Assembly: GCA_021272165.1 (NCBI GenBank)
Contig: JAJSLK010000063.1
Coordinates: forward strand, 26,528 to 90,527
DNA length: 64,000 bases
Source: Methylacidiphilales bacterium
GTDB lineage: Bacteria > Verrucomicrobiota > Verrucomicrobiia > Methylacidiphilales > UBA1321
Reading direction: 5' to 3'
The notes under the pieces: generated by a model
Told to the model about the DNA's origin: nothing
The model's database searches: none
What the model saw: the letters and a program-made list of their open reading frames with translations, nothing else
Translations under genes and position numbers: made by a program
Part shown: positions 8,799 through 16,961 of the stretch, in pieces
Position numbering within the stretch: the first letter of the stretch is position 1
How the letters are laid out: the number at the start of each line of letters is the position of its first letter

Positions 8799-9350
8799 AT
8801 GAAAATGGAATCTGACTACGAACCAATCACAGGAACCCTGCAACTTCAATACGACGCGCAAGCTCAGAAAATCTTCGACGAGGCGTCGAAGAAAATGGCC
8901 CCGCGTTTTGATTTCAGCAGCTCGCCCATACGCAAGATGATGGGTGAGGAGGCTGACGAGGATATTGGCAAACCACTTCGTCTCTTGGCGGAATTGGGCG
9001 CTTCATCTTCGAGGACGATACAGGTCAGGCCTATGGCAATGCAGTCTTTACTGAACCTGACCTGCTGGATGGCTCTTCGCTTGAGCGACGACCAGCAGCC
9101 GATCAAAATCTACACCCCGGATCAAATGCAGCGGCTTCTGGATGCAGCTTGGGGAATGGCCTCTCCGGGCGCTGCTCCTATGGCGTTCAGTGGTTTTGGC
9201 TACATTCGAGCAGAGGAAAGCTGCCGAACTGACCCCGACGATCCTGCACGATGTGACCCACTTCATGCAGGACAGCAAACCCTGCAGCTCCGAGGAATAG
9301 CTCGTTTGCCAACCGGCTTGGCATCTCCGTTGGGGCTGCCTCGGGTTTAG
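8799..9350 (+). CDS. Hypothetical protein whose C-terminus runs antisense through a truncated protease gene
   Basis: A 183-residue ORF with ATG at 8799. Residues 1-135 look like a genuine, helical soluble protein (IKIYTPDQMQRLLDAAWG). From about residue 136 (9205 onward) composition changes (ESCRTDPDDPARCDPL...) because the frame is the complement of the convergent U49-like gene. This suggests the natural 3' end was replaced by recombination near 9200-9225. Unknown function. Confidence 0.5.
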   Translation: MKMESDYEPITGTLQLQYDAQAQKIFDEASKKMAPRFDFSSSPIRKMMGEEADEDIGKPLRLLAELGASSSRTIQVRPMAMQSLLNLTCWMALRLSDDQQPIKIYTPDQMQRLLDAAWGMASPGAAPMAFSGFGYIRAEESCRTDPDDPARCDPLHAGQQTLQLRGIARLPTGLASPLGLPRV

Positions 9351-9768
9351 GAACATCGTTCGGCCACTCAGCAGGATCGCCATCTTTGACCCCCGCGACG
9401 GCCCAATCGAGCAGTTTCGCAACGCGGCGTCCCTCCTCGTCAACGGTAAGCCTCGTGGCTTGAAACCCATTTGCTTGAAAGGCCCGGTACGCGTGCATCG
9501 CGCCATAACAGAGCGCCCAGAAATGCTCCAAACCACGAACCCCAACATAAACGAGACCCAAACCGCCGAATAAATCCGCTCCCTCGAAGCGCATGCGCAT
9601 GGCTTCCCGATCAAAGCTATACTTGATGTTCTTTTCGTCGAAGATCGCCTTCAGCTTATCTCTACGTTCGGGCGCAAGCCGGAATGGGGCGTCTTCGATG
9701 TCGGGGAAAAGAACTTCAATCGGCGAGGCCATAGGGTTGTCCAACGAGGGGCTGATCAGGCTCCACAT
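9187..9768 (-). CDS. Lit-like peptidase (U49 family) with HExxH motif, C-terminally truncated
   Basis: A 193-residue protein. The N-terminal three quarters is soluble, and LFLGAAGFAVLHEVGHIV near residues 157-174 carries a zinc-protease HEVGH motif in a hydrophobic helix. This resembles peptidase family U49, whose founder Lit (about 300 residues) cleaves EF-Tu to abort phage infection. Here the protein stops about 19 residues after the motif, so the region expected to supply a third metal ligand is missing. ATG at 9732 is an alternative start. Probably a decayed phage-defence gene; the family call is by motif and context only. Confidence 0.5.
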   Translation of the reverse strand: MWSLISPSLDNPMASPIEVLFPDIEDAPFRLAPERRDKLKAIFDEKNIKYSFDREAMRMRFEGADLFGGLGLVYVGVRGLEHFWALCYGAMHAYRAFQANGFQATRLTVDEEGRRVAKLLDWAVAGVKDGDPAEWPNDVPKPEAAPTEMPSRLANELFLGAAGFAVLHEVGHIVQDRRGQFGSFPLLECSQNH

Positions 9769-9845
9769 TTTGAATAATTCGACGAGCTTTTCATGGAGAA
9801 ATCAAAGAATTTGTCGGATTTGTCGGCAAATGGACTACTCAGCCC

Positions 9846-9869
9846 CCCCTTTTTAGAGGTAAAAAGGGG
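9846..9869 (-). terminator. Hairpin just downstream of tRNA-Leu
   Basis: Perfect arms CCCCTTTTTA (9846-9855) and TAAAAAGGGG (9860-9869) with a 4-base loop, immediately 3' of the minus-strand tRNA. It is placed like a terminator; the U run lies within the stem rather than after it. Confidence 0.5.
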
Positions 9870-9871
9870 TG

Positions 9872-9954
9872 TGCCGGTGGAGGGACTTGAACCCCCACTT
9901 ACTTGCGTAAAACAGATTTTGAGTCTGTCGCGTCTGCCATTTCGCCACACCGGC
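9872..9954 (-). tRNA. tRNA-Leu (CAA)
   Basis: Acceptor strands GCCGGTG and CACCGGC pair perfectly. The anticodon stem is ACAGA/TCTGT with loop CTCAAAA, giving anticodon CAA. A long variable arm and a GGTTCAAGTCC T-loop are present. CCA is not encoded. The 5' half is duplicated with two mismatches at 27217-27254, implying use as an integration site. Confidence 0.96.
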
Positions 9955-10131
9955 CTATTTGATAATCAATGACTTACACGGAATCCTAGCGCAGATAAAT
10001 CGATTATGCAAGTGCCTGTCGCGTCTGGCTCATAACTAGTTACAACTAATTTTTGTGCAATGGCATCCAAACTTCATTTGCGTATCGTTCACGGTTTACT
10101 CGGAAAGTAAGCAAAAATAGTAACTGGTCGT

Positions 10132-10320
10132 TTATCGACAGTCTCCGGCTAGCAGCAATGCGAAAGCCCCAACCGCTTTGGGATTTTTGGCGTAGAGTTG
10201 ATGTAAGGCGAGCCGTGCATCGCGATTCAATTCCTTAGCCGTGGCGGCGTGGAGGGCACTGGAAAAGCAGACCATTGAGCAGAACGCGAGAAGGGCCGGT
10301 GGCGAACTGATGATGGAGCT
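10132..10320 (-). pseudogene. Remnant of a SYLF/YSC84-domain lipid-binding protein (N-terminal fragment)
   Basis: The minus-strand translation ends ...SALHAATAKELNRDARLALHQLYAKNPKAVGAF, then stops at 10132-10134. The AKELNRDARLALHQLYAKNPKA segment matches the start of SYLF-domain proteins, which continue with kAKaVLVFPsv; here that is replaced by a short tail. There is no clear start in this frame: an ATG at 10324 is in another frame, so the 5' end is probably shifted as well. Secreted SYLF proteins often neighbour DUF3300 genes, as here. A degenerate remnant. Confidence 0.5.
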
Positions 10321-10351
10321 TCATAAGTTTGTGAAGACGAAAAAGCCCCTT

Positions 10352-11632
10352 TTAGCGCTGGAGCCTTCCGCCGCCGCCGCCACCGGCGTTGCTGGAGGAA
10401 GCGGGGCGAGATGCAGGTGCGGATTGGTTGCCAGCGGGACGCTGTTTGGTTCCTTCACGCGAGAAGTTGGGGGTTTGTGACGGAGCAGACCGGGTCGAGT
10501 GTTGGGCAGGCTTGGTCGTGGGCCTTTGCTGGCCTCCCTGTCCGGGGTTGGTCTGGGGTTTGGTCGGCAGGGTTGATGGTCTTTGCTGGGCCCCATTGCC
10601 CGGCAGTCTGTTGTTGCCGTTGGCAGGCAATTGGATCGGTTTATTGGCAGGGTTGCCACTCCCGCTGCCGGGCCGATTGCCGTTGTTCGATCCGTTGCCG
10701 ATGTTTCCGCCACCGGGCCGGTTGCCATTATTTGACCCATTACCGATATTCCCGCTGCCGGGTCGATTGCCATTATTCGATCCGTTGCCGCCGAAGGCCG
10801 GGAGTTGTTCCGGCTTCGGTTTGGTTTGTGGTTTCCAAACTGAACCTCCCCCACCGTTGCCAGGGCGGTTTCCATTGCCATTGCCGTTCCCAATATTGAT
10901 ATTCTTACTGTTGTCGATATTGATGTTGTTGTTGCCACCGTAATAGTTGCCACCGCCGTGATAGTGGTTGTTCCACCCGTAGTTGTGATAGTAGATATTA
11001 CGATTGTACCAATTCAATTCGTTGTGGATCCATATCCCCAGCGCCAGGCCGGCTCCAAATGTGATAACGGGTGCCACGACAGTGGCCGGTTGCTGGACAT
11101 AAACGACTTGGGGTGAGTATTGGGGGACGTAGATGATCTGTGGATCGGCGGGCATGATCTTGATGACTTCCTTTTCCACCACGATCACCTGCTGCGGAGT
11201 GTCCTTCAGGTTTCCAACGACCTGGGCCTTGGCCCGGAGCCGCTGTACCGAATTGTAGACATCGTCCGGTTGGGCGATAAACGCCTGGCCCAACTCTGTG
11301 GTCCAGTCGAGCTTTTCGTCCATCATCTGGAGCACCTCAGGATAGCGTGCCAGGGCCTTCACGCTTTCTTCCCAAGGCTGCGTGTCGATTTTATCCGGAT
11401 CCTTTTTCGCCGCCACATAACGGGAGGCTATGACCACATCACTCGGCACGGTGGAAGCGGGCAGAATCTGCGCCAGCAACGGATCGGGATAAAGTGCGAT
11501 GGGAGCCAGAAGCGTATCGAGTTGTTCGTCGGAGAGCTTGGATTCGACAGATTGCGCCAAAAGGGGTATTGGGCCGCTGACAATGCCGAGCAAAGTGATC
11601 CACGCAAGTGAAAATTGAAGGTATTTGAGCAT
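10352..11632 (-). CDS. DUF3300 family secreted protein with Asn/Gly-rich repeats
   Basis: A 426-residue protein. Residues 1-26 are a signal peptide (LAWITLLGIVSGPIPLLAQ). Residues 30-175 are the DUF3300 domain (LSDEQLDTLLAPIALYPDPLLAQIL, then YPEVLQMMDEKLDWTTELGQAF). After a short hydrophobic segment (VITFGAGLALGIWI) comes a long low-complexity tail of GNGSNNGNRPG-type repeats, ending in a glycine/arginine tip. Presumably exported and associated with the envelope; the biochemical role of the family is unknown. The start at ATG 11632 is supported by the signal peptide. Confidence 0.88.
   Translation of the reverse strand: MLKYLQFSLAWITLLGIVSGPIPLLAQSVESKLSDEQLDTLLAPIALYPDPLLAQILPASTVPSDVVIASRYVAAKKDPDKIDTQPWEESVKALARYPEVLQMMDEKLDWTTELGQAFIAQPDDVYNSVQRLRAKAQVVGNLKDTPQQVIVVEKEVIKIMPADPQIIYVPQYSPQVVYVQQPATVVAPVITFGAGLALGIWIHNELNWYNRNIYYHNYGWNNHYHGGGNYYGGNNNINIDNSKNINIGNGNGNGNRPGNGGGGSVWKPQTKPKPEQLPAFGGNGSNNGNRPGSGNIGNGSNNGNRPGGGNIGNGSNNGNRPGSGSGNPANKPIQLPANGNNRLPGNGAQQRPSTLPTKPQTNPGQGGQQRPTTKPAQHSTRSAPSQTPNFSREGTKQRPAGNQSAPASRPASSSNAGGGGGGRLQR
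10670..10795 (-). repeat. Tandem repeat within the DUF3300 gene (about 45-bp units)
   Basis: Three to four imperfect units encode the repeating pattern N-R-P-G-x-G-N-I-G-N-G-S-N-N-G in the C-terminal tail. Such units can vary in number by slippage. Confidence 0.6.
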
Positions 11633-11762
11633 GATTATGTGGGGTTATGGTTAACCGATTGTCCGCCGGCCCAGAGGAATGCTCTTGCCGACGGGCTGCG
11701 GAAAAGTGGTCTTCCCTCGTATCGCATCTGGCTCATTTTTAGTCCGATCTCGAAGTCTGGCT

Positions 11763-11780
11763 ATTGTACTAAAGTGCAAT
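11763..11780. promoter_or_regulatory. 18-bp imperfect palindrome (copy 1), candidate operator
   Basis: ATTGTACT-AA-AGTGCAAT: 8-bp arms with one mismatch, ending 19 bp before the GTG/ATG region of the lipoprotein hydrolase gene. Related palindromes occur at 14480-14497 and 22645-22662. Confidence 0.4.
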
Positions 11781-11799
11781 GGCCATGCGGCGCGGGTAA

Positions 11800-13527
11800 G
11801 TGAATGATGCCATCCGTTTGGTAAAGCATTTCACCATGTTCGCATCCCCGCAACTTAAGTTTCCTTTTCATTCATTCGCCAAGGCGGGAAAAGTTCAGTC
11901 GAAGATAGCTCTGATTGTTCTGTTTCTTGCATCGCTGACGGGATGCGCGCCCCTGGCTACTGTCAACTCTGTCGAGCCGCCGCAGCCCGTGGCTTTTGTG
12001 GTTAATCAGGATAACCCTAAACTCAAGGTGGCCCGGATGCAGGCGCTGTCGTCGGCGCAGTTGGTCAATTCCAATCCGCAGGAAGCGATGCGAGAGAGCA
12101 TCAACGCCGCCCGGTTAAGCCTCGATGAGATGGGCGAATTGTCGGGACGCCGCGCGGATGAGGCCATTGAGATATACAACTTCTCGGTCGGTCGGCTGAT
12201 CGATGCAGTTAATGCATCAAAGATGCAGCCATGGTTGAGTGTGGTTAAGCTCGATAGTCCCAGCGGCCCAATCTGGCTGAAGATGACGAGTGATTCTGAC
12301 GCGACCTGGAACCCGACCACCGATCAACTGGAAGCCACCGACCGTCTGATTATCGGAGGGCAGTACTTCCCGGAACGGGTCCATCTTCATGGCGTGGGAG
12401 CGCCGCTGGTCAGCAAAGGTCCCGGTCGAACGACACCCCCGTGGTCTCCAATGTTTAATTGCGTACCGGCAACCGGGCTGGTTATTTTTGAGGGCAACCA
12501 GGCTACCCTTCGGATTCTTAGCCCGTGCGTCACAACGCAGGCTTTCCTCGCCGGGAAAACACGCCCTGTTGCCGCCGACCTTTCCGCGCCACTCGCGGTT
12601 AATATTGTCGAGAACAAGCCTGAGTTCATCGGGATCAAGGCCCTCCTAAACGCGAGTAAATACCAAAGGGACGCCAAGCTGGTGATGAGAGAGCCCTATC
12701 ATCCGGGGCTTCAGCCGGTGATTCTGATTCATGGCTTAATGGATTCTCCCTTGAGCTGGGTGCCGGAAATCAACGCCTTCAACGCGAACCCGGAACTACG
12801 CAAGAGATATCAAATTTGGCATTTTCAATATTCCAGCGCACCTCCGTTCCCTATCTCAGCAGAAATCTTGCGGGAAAATCTTGCTGCGGTTTACAAACAA
12901 TTCCCCGACACGCCCAAAGCCATTCTTGTGGGACACAGCATGGGCGGGCTTCTTTGCCACATGTTGATGTGCGATTCCGGCACGCAATACTGCAAAGATA
13001 TTTTGGGCAAGACGGTGTCCGAGCTCAATTTGCCGCCTGATGCAAAGCTGATAAGGGGGGCCTTGGAGTTCAAGGCCTGCCCCTATATTGCCAAGGTGAT
13101 CTTTGAAGCTACGCCGCATCGTGGCGCGAACATGGCGGCTAATCCTCTCGGACGTCTCGGATCCATGTTGGTGCGTCTTCCCGTGTCGATGGTCTCCATG
13201 AGCTCCGACCTACTTTCCGATGCAAAGGAAAAAAACGGTGATGTGGTGCTGGACCATTTCCCGAACAGTATCGATACATTTCGACCTAAGGCCCTGGCCA
13301 TTGTTGCGATGAATAAGCTGACGCTCAATCCTCGAGTGCCATTCTATTCCATTATCGGCGATTGTGGTCGCGGAGATTCGCCGAACAGTTCAGACAAGGT
13401 TGTGGCTTACTGGAGCTCGCACCTGGATGGCGCGGTGTCCGAAAAAATTGTCCCTTATTGGCATTCCGACGTTTTGAAAGGCCCGGAAACCATCGCCGAA
13501 GTCCAACGCATCCTTTTGGAACCATAA
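11800..13527 (+). CDS. Lipoprotein alpha/beta-hydrolase (lipase/esterase-like)
   Basis: A 575-residue protein (ATG at 11836 is a credible alternative start). A hydrophobic segment ends in the lipobox LASLTGCAP, predicting a lipid-anchored envelope protein. The second half is an alpha/beta-hydrolase: oxyanion motif VILIHGLMDSPLSW, nucleophile elbow VGHSMGGL (serine), then IGDCGRGDSPNSSDKVV and PYWHSD, which can supply the Asp and His. The N-terminal 250 residues are of unknown fold. Substrate unknown; similar lipoproteins resemble PGAP1/lipase-type acyl hydrolases. Preceded by a candidate palindromic operator. Confidence 0.78.
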   Translation: MNDAIRLVKHFTMFASPQLKFPFHSFAKAGKVQSKIALIVLFLASLTGCAPLATVNSVEPPQPVAFVVNQDNPKLKVARMQALSSAQLVNSNPQEAMRESINAARLSLDEMGELSGRRADEAIEIYNFSVGRLIDAVNASKMQPWLSVVKLDSPSGPIWLKMTSDSDATWNPTTDQLEATDRLIIGGQYFPERVHLHGVGAPLVSKGPGRTTPPWSPMFNCVPATGLVIFEGNQATLRILSPCVTTQAFLAGKTRPVAADLSAPLAVNIVENKPEFIGIKALLNASKYQRDAKLVMREPYHPGLQPVILIHGLMDSPLSWVPEINAFNANPELRKRYQIWHFQYSSAPPFPISAEILRENLAAVYKQFPDTPKAILVGHSMGGLLCHMLMCDSGTQYCKDILGKTVSELNLPPDAKLIRGALEFKACPYIAKVIFEATPHRGANMAANPLGRLGSMLVRLPVSMVSMSSDLLSDAKEKNGDVVLDHFPNSIDTFRPKALAIVAMNKLTLNPRVPFYSIIGDCGRGDSPNSSDKVVAYWSSHLDGAVSEKIVPYWHSDVLKGPETIAEVQRILLEP

Positions 13528-13667
13528 GAGGCGAAGGTCGTGGAACCACTGAAGCAACTCCGCCACCCTCCAAATTTGCCTGCCGACCGTCTTAGGTCAT
13601 TTAAATTGACTTATGACGAAATTTTGCCCTGTTTTGAAACCACGCCTTGTGCTACGGCATCCCTGAA

Positions 13668-14432
13668 ATGAGTTCTATCGCAGCAAGTTTGATCGGTTTT
13701 GGCAGCATATCGGTTGGGATTCTCCTGGGCTTCTTTATTAACCGCCTCCTGCCCGACCACCATTTGAGCAGTGACTCGAAGGACGCCATCAAAATGGCGT
13801 GGGGCATCGTCGCGACCATGGCGGCGCTTGTGCTTAGCTTGCTGGTCGCTTCGGCCAAAAATACCTTCGATACGATAAACAACGAAACCACCGGGATCGG
13901 AGCGAAAATAATGGTGCTGGATCACGATCTTGCCCGGTATGGGCCCGAAACAAAGGCGACCCGCGAGGAGTTGCGCCAGGTGGTCGCCGCAAGGATGCAA
14001 AAAATCTGGCCGGGAGATGCCACCACCGGACCGGCATCGGCCGAACTTGAGCAGGGCAACGGCATGGAAGGCGTTGAGGACCAGATCAGCAAACTTGTAC
14101 CGCAAACGGATGACCAACGCGCGCTTCTGGCACAGGCAAAGCAGATTTGTGGCGATCTTCTCATGGCCCGGTGGCTGATCATTGAGCAATCGCACGCGGG
14201 CCTGCCGAATATTCTTTTGGTGGTGCTTGTCTTATGGCTGACGCTGCTCTTTTTCGGCATCGGCTTGCTTGCTCCCCGAAACAAGACGGTTCTTGTCGCG
14301 CTATTTCTATGTAATCTCTCTTTTTCAACGGCCATTTTCCTCATCGACGAGATGGACCGTCCCTTGGATGGTGTGATGAAGATTTCGAGCGCTCCGCTGT
14401 CCAAGGTGCTTGAGCATCTGAACCAGCCTTAG
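13668..14432 (+). CDS. Integral membrane protein, DUF4239/bestrophin-like
   Basis: Start chosen at ATG 13668 rather than TTG 13647. The 254-residue protein has two membrane segments near the N-terminus (SLIGFGSISVGILLGFFI and IVATMAALVLSLLVASAK). A 100-residue soluble helical section (TTGIGAKIMVLDHDLARYGPET) follows, then two C-terminal membrane segments (ILLVVLVLWLTLLFFGIGL and VLVALFLCNLSFSTAIFLI). This topology and the AKNTFDTI...YGPET pattern fit the DUF4239 family. Function unknown; likely inner membrane. Confidence 0.72.
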   Translation: MSSIAASLIGFGSISVGILLGFFINRLLPDHHLSSDSKDAIKMAWGIVATMAALVLSLLVASAKNTFDTINNETTGIGAKIMVLDHDLARYGPETKATREELRQVVAARMQKIWPGDATTGPASAELEQGNGMEGVEDQISKLVPQTDDQRALLAQAKQICGDLLMARWLIIEQSHAGLPNILLVVLVLWLTLLFFGIGLLAPRNKTVLVALFLCNLSFSTAIFLIDEMDRPLDGVMKISSAPLSKVLEHLNQP

Positions 14433-14479
14433 AACTTTTCAGCAGAGCTCATTTCTCCGTCTTGCGCCTTATGGGCACT

Positions 14480-14497
14480 GTTGGACTAAAGCACAAT
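14480..14497. promoter_or_regulatory. 18-bp imperfect palindrome (copy 2)
   Basis: GTTGGACT-AA-AGCACAAT, the weakest of three related elements. It lies in the 285-bp spacer (14433-14717) upstream of the truncated kinase gene; no gene is seen in that spacer. Confidence 0.3.
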
Positions 14498-14717
14498 AGA
14501 CGACTGGCTAAACGGTGGGAAAACCCGCTCAATCAGGAATGGCTGCCTGCTCCCCGGAATAAAACCGTCCTCACGGAAATCTCCCGTTCATTTCTCCGAT
14601 AATCCAAGCTGGGCTGATCCCAAGTTGCTTGTTAGCCTCATTATTGGATGAGCTGGGTTACGATGCTTTGGTCAATGAACGCCGGGGCCTGTCTGGTTTT
14701 GGCTGGCGAGCATCTCG

Positions 14718-15353
14718 TTGTCTGGTTTAACACGCGTAAGGAATGGGCTCATCATGCAGGACAAGTCTCCAGACCTTGATGAGATTAAGGCTATTATTGC
14801 CGATATCCACAAGGATGACCAGCGGGCCGGCGCAGTCATCGACCGGATGCGTGCCCTATTACGACGTCAGACATCCGAAGTAAGAAAGCTCGACGTTGCC
14901 GAGATGATCGGCGATGTCGTGGCACTCGTGCGACCCGATGCCATGACTCGACACGTCAAGTTCACGGTCGAAATGCCGACGGATTTGCCTCCCGTGCTTG
15001 CTGACCGTGTGCAACTCCAGCAGGTGTTGCTCAATCTTGTTCTTAACGCCATGGACGCAATAGGTGATATCCGCGACAGGGAACGGATGGTCGCTGTGCG
15101 GGCGCGTGTCGATGACGCTGGAGGAGTCGAGATCGCGGTTGGCGACAATGGCCCCGGCATCGCCGCCGACAAGTTGGCCCACATTTTTGAACCTTTTTTT
15201 ACGACCAAGCTGAGTGGCTTGGGCATGGGTTTGGCGATCTCGCATTCGATCATCGCAGCGCATGGCGGACGCCTCTGGGCGGAAAATAACAATGGTGAAG
15301 GTGCAACGTTTCGCTTTACCCTCAAGACGTCCGAGGAGGCTGCCGCTTCATGA
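14718..15353 (+). CDS. Sensor histidine kinase, N-terminally truncated (ATPase part only)
   Basis: A 211-residue ORF (ATG 14754 also possible). It begins at SPDLDEIKAIIADIHKDDQRAGAVIDRMRALLRR, which in FixL/TodS-type kinases lies after the H-box. The HATPase_c domain is complete: LVLNAMDAI (N box), VGDNGPGI (G1) and GLGMGLAISHSII (G2). No phosphorylatable histidine or sensor domain is present, and none was found upstream. It overlaps the response regulator by 4 bp (ATGA). As it stands it cannot autophosphorylate in cis, so it is either a decayed kinase or an ATPase subunit acting with another kinase. Confidence 0.75.
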   Translation: MSGLTRVRNGLIMQDKSPDLDEIKAIIADIHKDDQRAGAVIDRMRALLRRQTSEVRKLDVAEMIGDVVALVRPDAMTRHVKFTVEMPTDLPPVLADRVQLQQVLLNLVLNAMDAIGDIRDRERMVAVRARVDDAGGVEIAVGDNGPGIAADKLAHIFEPFFTTKLSGLGMGLAISHSIIAAHGGRLWAENNNGEGATFRFTLKTSEEAAAS

Positions 15354-15994
15354 GTGCGTCCATTCCTGTGGTTCATCTCGTGGATGATGATTCGTCATTT
15401 CTTGCCGCCACCTCGCGCCTCCTGCGCACGTCGCGATTGCAGGTAAAGACATTTTCTTCGGCACAGGATTTTCTCGCTCAGATCACCCCCGAGGCCCCGG
15501 GATGCGCTGTAGTGGACTTGCAAATGCCTGGCATGAATGGCTTGGAATTGCAGGCGGCGCTCGCGCGTACGAACAAGAAAATGCCCATCGTCTTCCTCAC
15601 CGGCCACGGAAACATCGCCTCCACCGTCTCCGCAATGCGCGATGGTGCGGAAGACTTTTTGGAAAAGCTTGCGCCAAAGGAAAAATTGCTCGGCGCAGTG
15701 AGGCGCGCCCTGGCCCGTGACGCCATCGAACGCGAAACTCGCGCGAAGCAAAGCGAGTTGCGAGCGCGATTCGAGGACCTTACCGAACGTGAGTTGGAAG
15801 TACTGGAGCATGTAGTCCATGGCCAGCTTAACAAACAAATTGCCGACGATCTCGGCATTCATGAGCGCACCGTAAAGGCCCACCGCACCGCAATTACGAC
15901 AAAACTGGGCGTGCCTTCCGTCGCGGAACTCACACGATTGGCAATGAATTCGGGCATCTTTAACAAATCTTCACCCCTCCCCAAAGGGCAGTAG
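15350..15994 (+). CDS. FixJ/NarL-type response regulator (receiver + LuxR HTH)
   Basis: A 214-residue protein. The receiver domain carries the acidic pocket (VDDD, residues 11-14) and phosphoacceptor D56 in VVDLQMPGMNG. The LuxR-type HTH is near residues 145-200 (LTERELEVLEHVVHGQLNKQIADDLGIHERTVKAHR). The usual KP motif at the end of beta-5 reads EKLAP, so the proline is displaced. Its start overlaps the kinase stop by 4 bp. It is predicted to control transcription in response to the upstream kinase, which is itself truncated. Confidence 0.85.
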   Translation: MSASIPVVHLVDDDSSFLAATSRLLRTSRLQVKTFSSAQDFLAQITPEAPGCAVVDLQMPGMNGLELQAALARTNKKMPIVFLTGHGNIASTVSAMRDGAEDFLEKLAPKEKLLGAVRRALARDAIERETRAKQSELRARFEDLTERELEVLEHVVHGQLNKQIADDLGIHERTVKAHRTAITTKLGVPSVAELTRLAMNSGIFNKSSPLPKGQ

Positions 15995-16038
15995 TCGGCG
16001 CGCAACCTGTCCGATAAAGTGCGGTACTCGCCATCTCG

Positions 16039-16923
16039 ATGAGCCGACCACCTCAGATTTACGTCGCCGTTGTCGACGATGATGAAAGCCTTTGCCGTTC
16101 CCTCGGTCGCCTTCTCCGTATCGCCGGTATTCAACCTATTACCTATCTGTCGGCCGAAGCATTCCTCGAAGACGCTAAGCATCCGAAGTTCGATTGTCTG
16201 GTATTCGACCTCCAGCTCGGTGGCATGTCCGGCATGGATTTGTTTCAAAAGCTCTCCAAGACAAAAAGCAAAGTGCCTGTGATCCGCCCGAAGCGGCTCA
16301 AGTCTGTCGCCTTCACCAACAATCCTAATCTCCCGGTTCAGCCACTGGCCAATGATGCGAACGGCCTGACCGTTGAAGCCGCAGACGATTCCGCCGATCT
16401 GCTCATCACCACATTTATTGAACTCGGCATCCTCCAGAATTCCGACCGGGATGAATGGAAGGGTTATTTTGCGGAAGACTTCAAAACCGCCGCGTGGTGC
16501 CTGGCCAATTATGGGACGAGCGACGGCGCAAGGAAGGGCCGGGAAACCCGTCGCGGAAACATGGCTAAGAAGGACCCGGCCAATGTTGCCGCGAAAGTCG
16601 CGGCGAAAACGATGCGAGGATCACGTCCCATTCCTCCCCGTGGTTCAGCGATCACGAAACATCCCGCTTACAAAAAGGCGATCAATGAGGGCGCATCACA
16701 TGAGGTAGCCATTGCGGAAGCGCGTGGCGATATCGATCACGAGAAGCAGATGTCTCAGATGCAGACGAATGCGGACAAGGCGAAAGCGGCGCTGCCGCTC
16801 AAGCTCACGCCGAAGCCAATTAACCCCGCCGTGAAAGTCGCTGCCGCGACCGCTCGTTCCACGCCTCCTCCACTTCCAAAACTCGGTACGCCCGAACGGG
16901 CGGCGCTCCTGGCCCGGAAATAA
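16039..16923 (+). CDS. Chimera: truncated receiver domain fused to a Mu gpI-like prophage fragment
   Basis: Residues 1-81 are a receiver domain (VDDDESL, phosphoacceptor D57 in VFDLQLGGMSG) cut off after KVPVI, just before the conserved T/S strand. From residue 83, RPKRLKSVAFTNNPNLPVQPLAN matches the C-terminal part of Mu-like I protease/scaffold proteins. ILQNSDRDEWKGYFAEDF repeats a pattern also seen in the next gene. The tail is Lys/Ala/Pro-rich with MAKKDPANVAAK at 16561, a possible separate start. The reading frame is open through the junction near 16280. Probably a recombination product; whether the fusion is expressed is unknown. Confidence 0.6.
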   Translation: MSRPPQIYVAVVDDDESLCRSLGRLLRIAGIQPITYLSAEAFLEDAKHPKFDCLVFDLQLGGMSGMDLFQKLSKTKSKVPVIRPKRLKSVAFTNNPNLPVQPLANDANGLTVEAADDSADLLITTFIELGILQNSDRDEWKGYFAEDFKTAAWCLANYGTSDGARKGRETRRGNMAKKDPANVAAKVAAKTMRGSRPIPPRGSAITKHPAYKKAINEGASHEVAIAEARGDIDHEKQMSQMQTNADKAKAALPLKLTPKPINPAVKVAAATARSTPPPLPKLGTPERAALLARK

Positions 16924-16961
16924 TTTGTCAGTCAACCCACAACCAAAACGAAAAGGAACCC

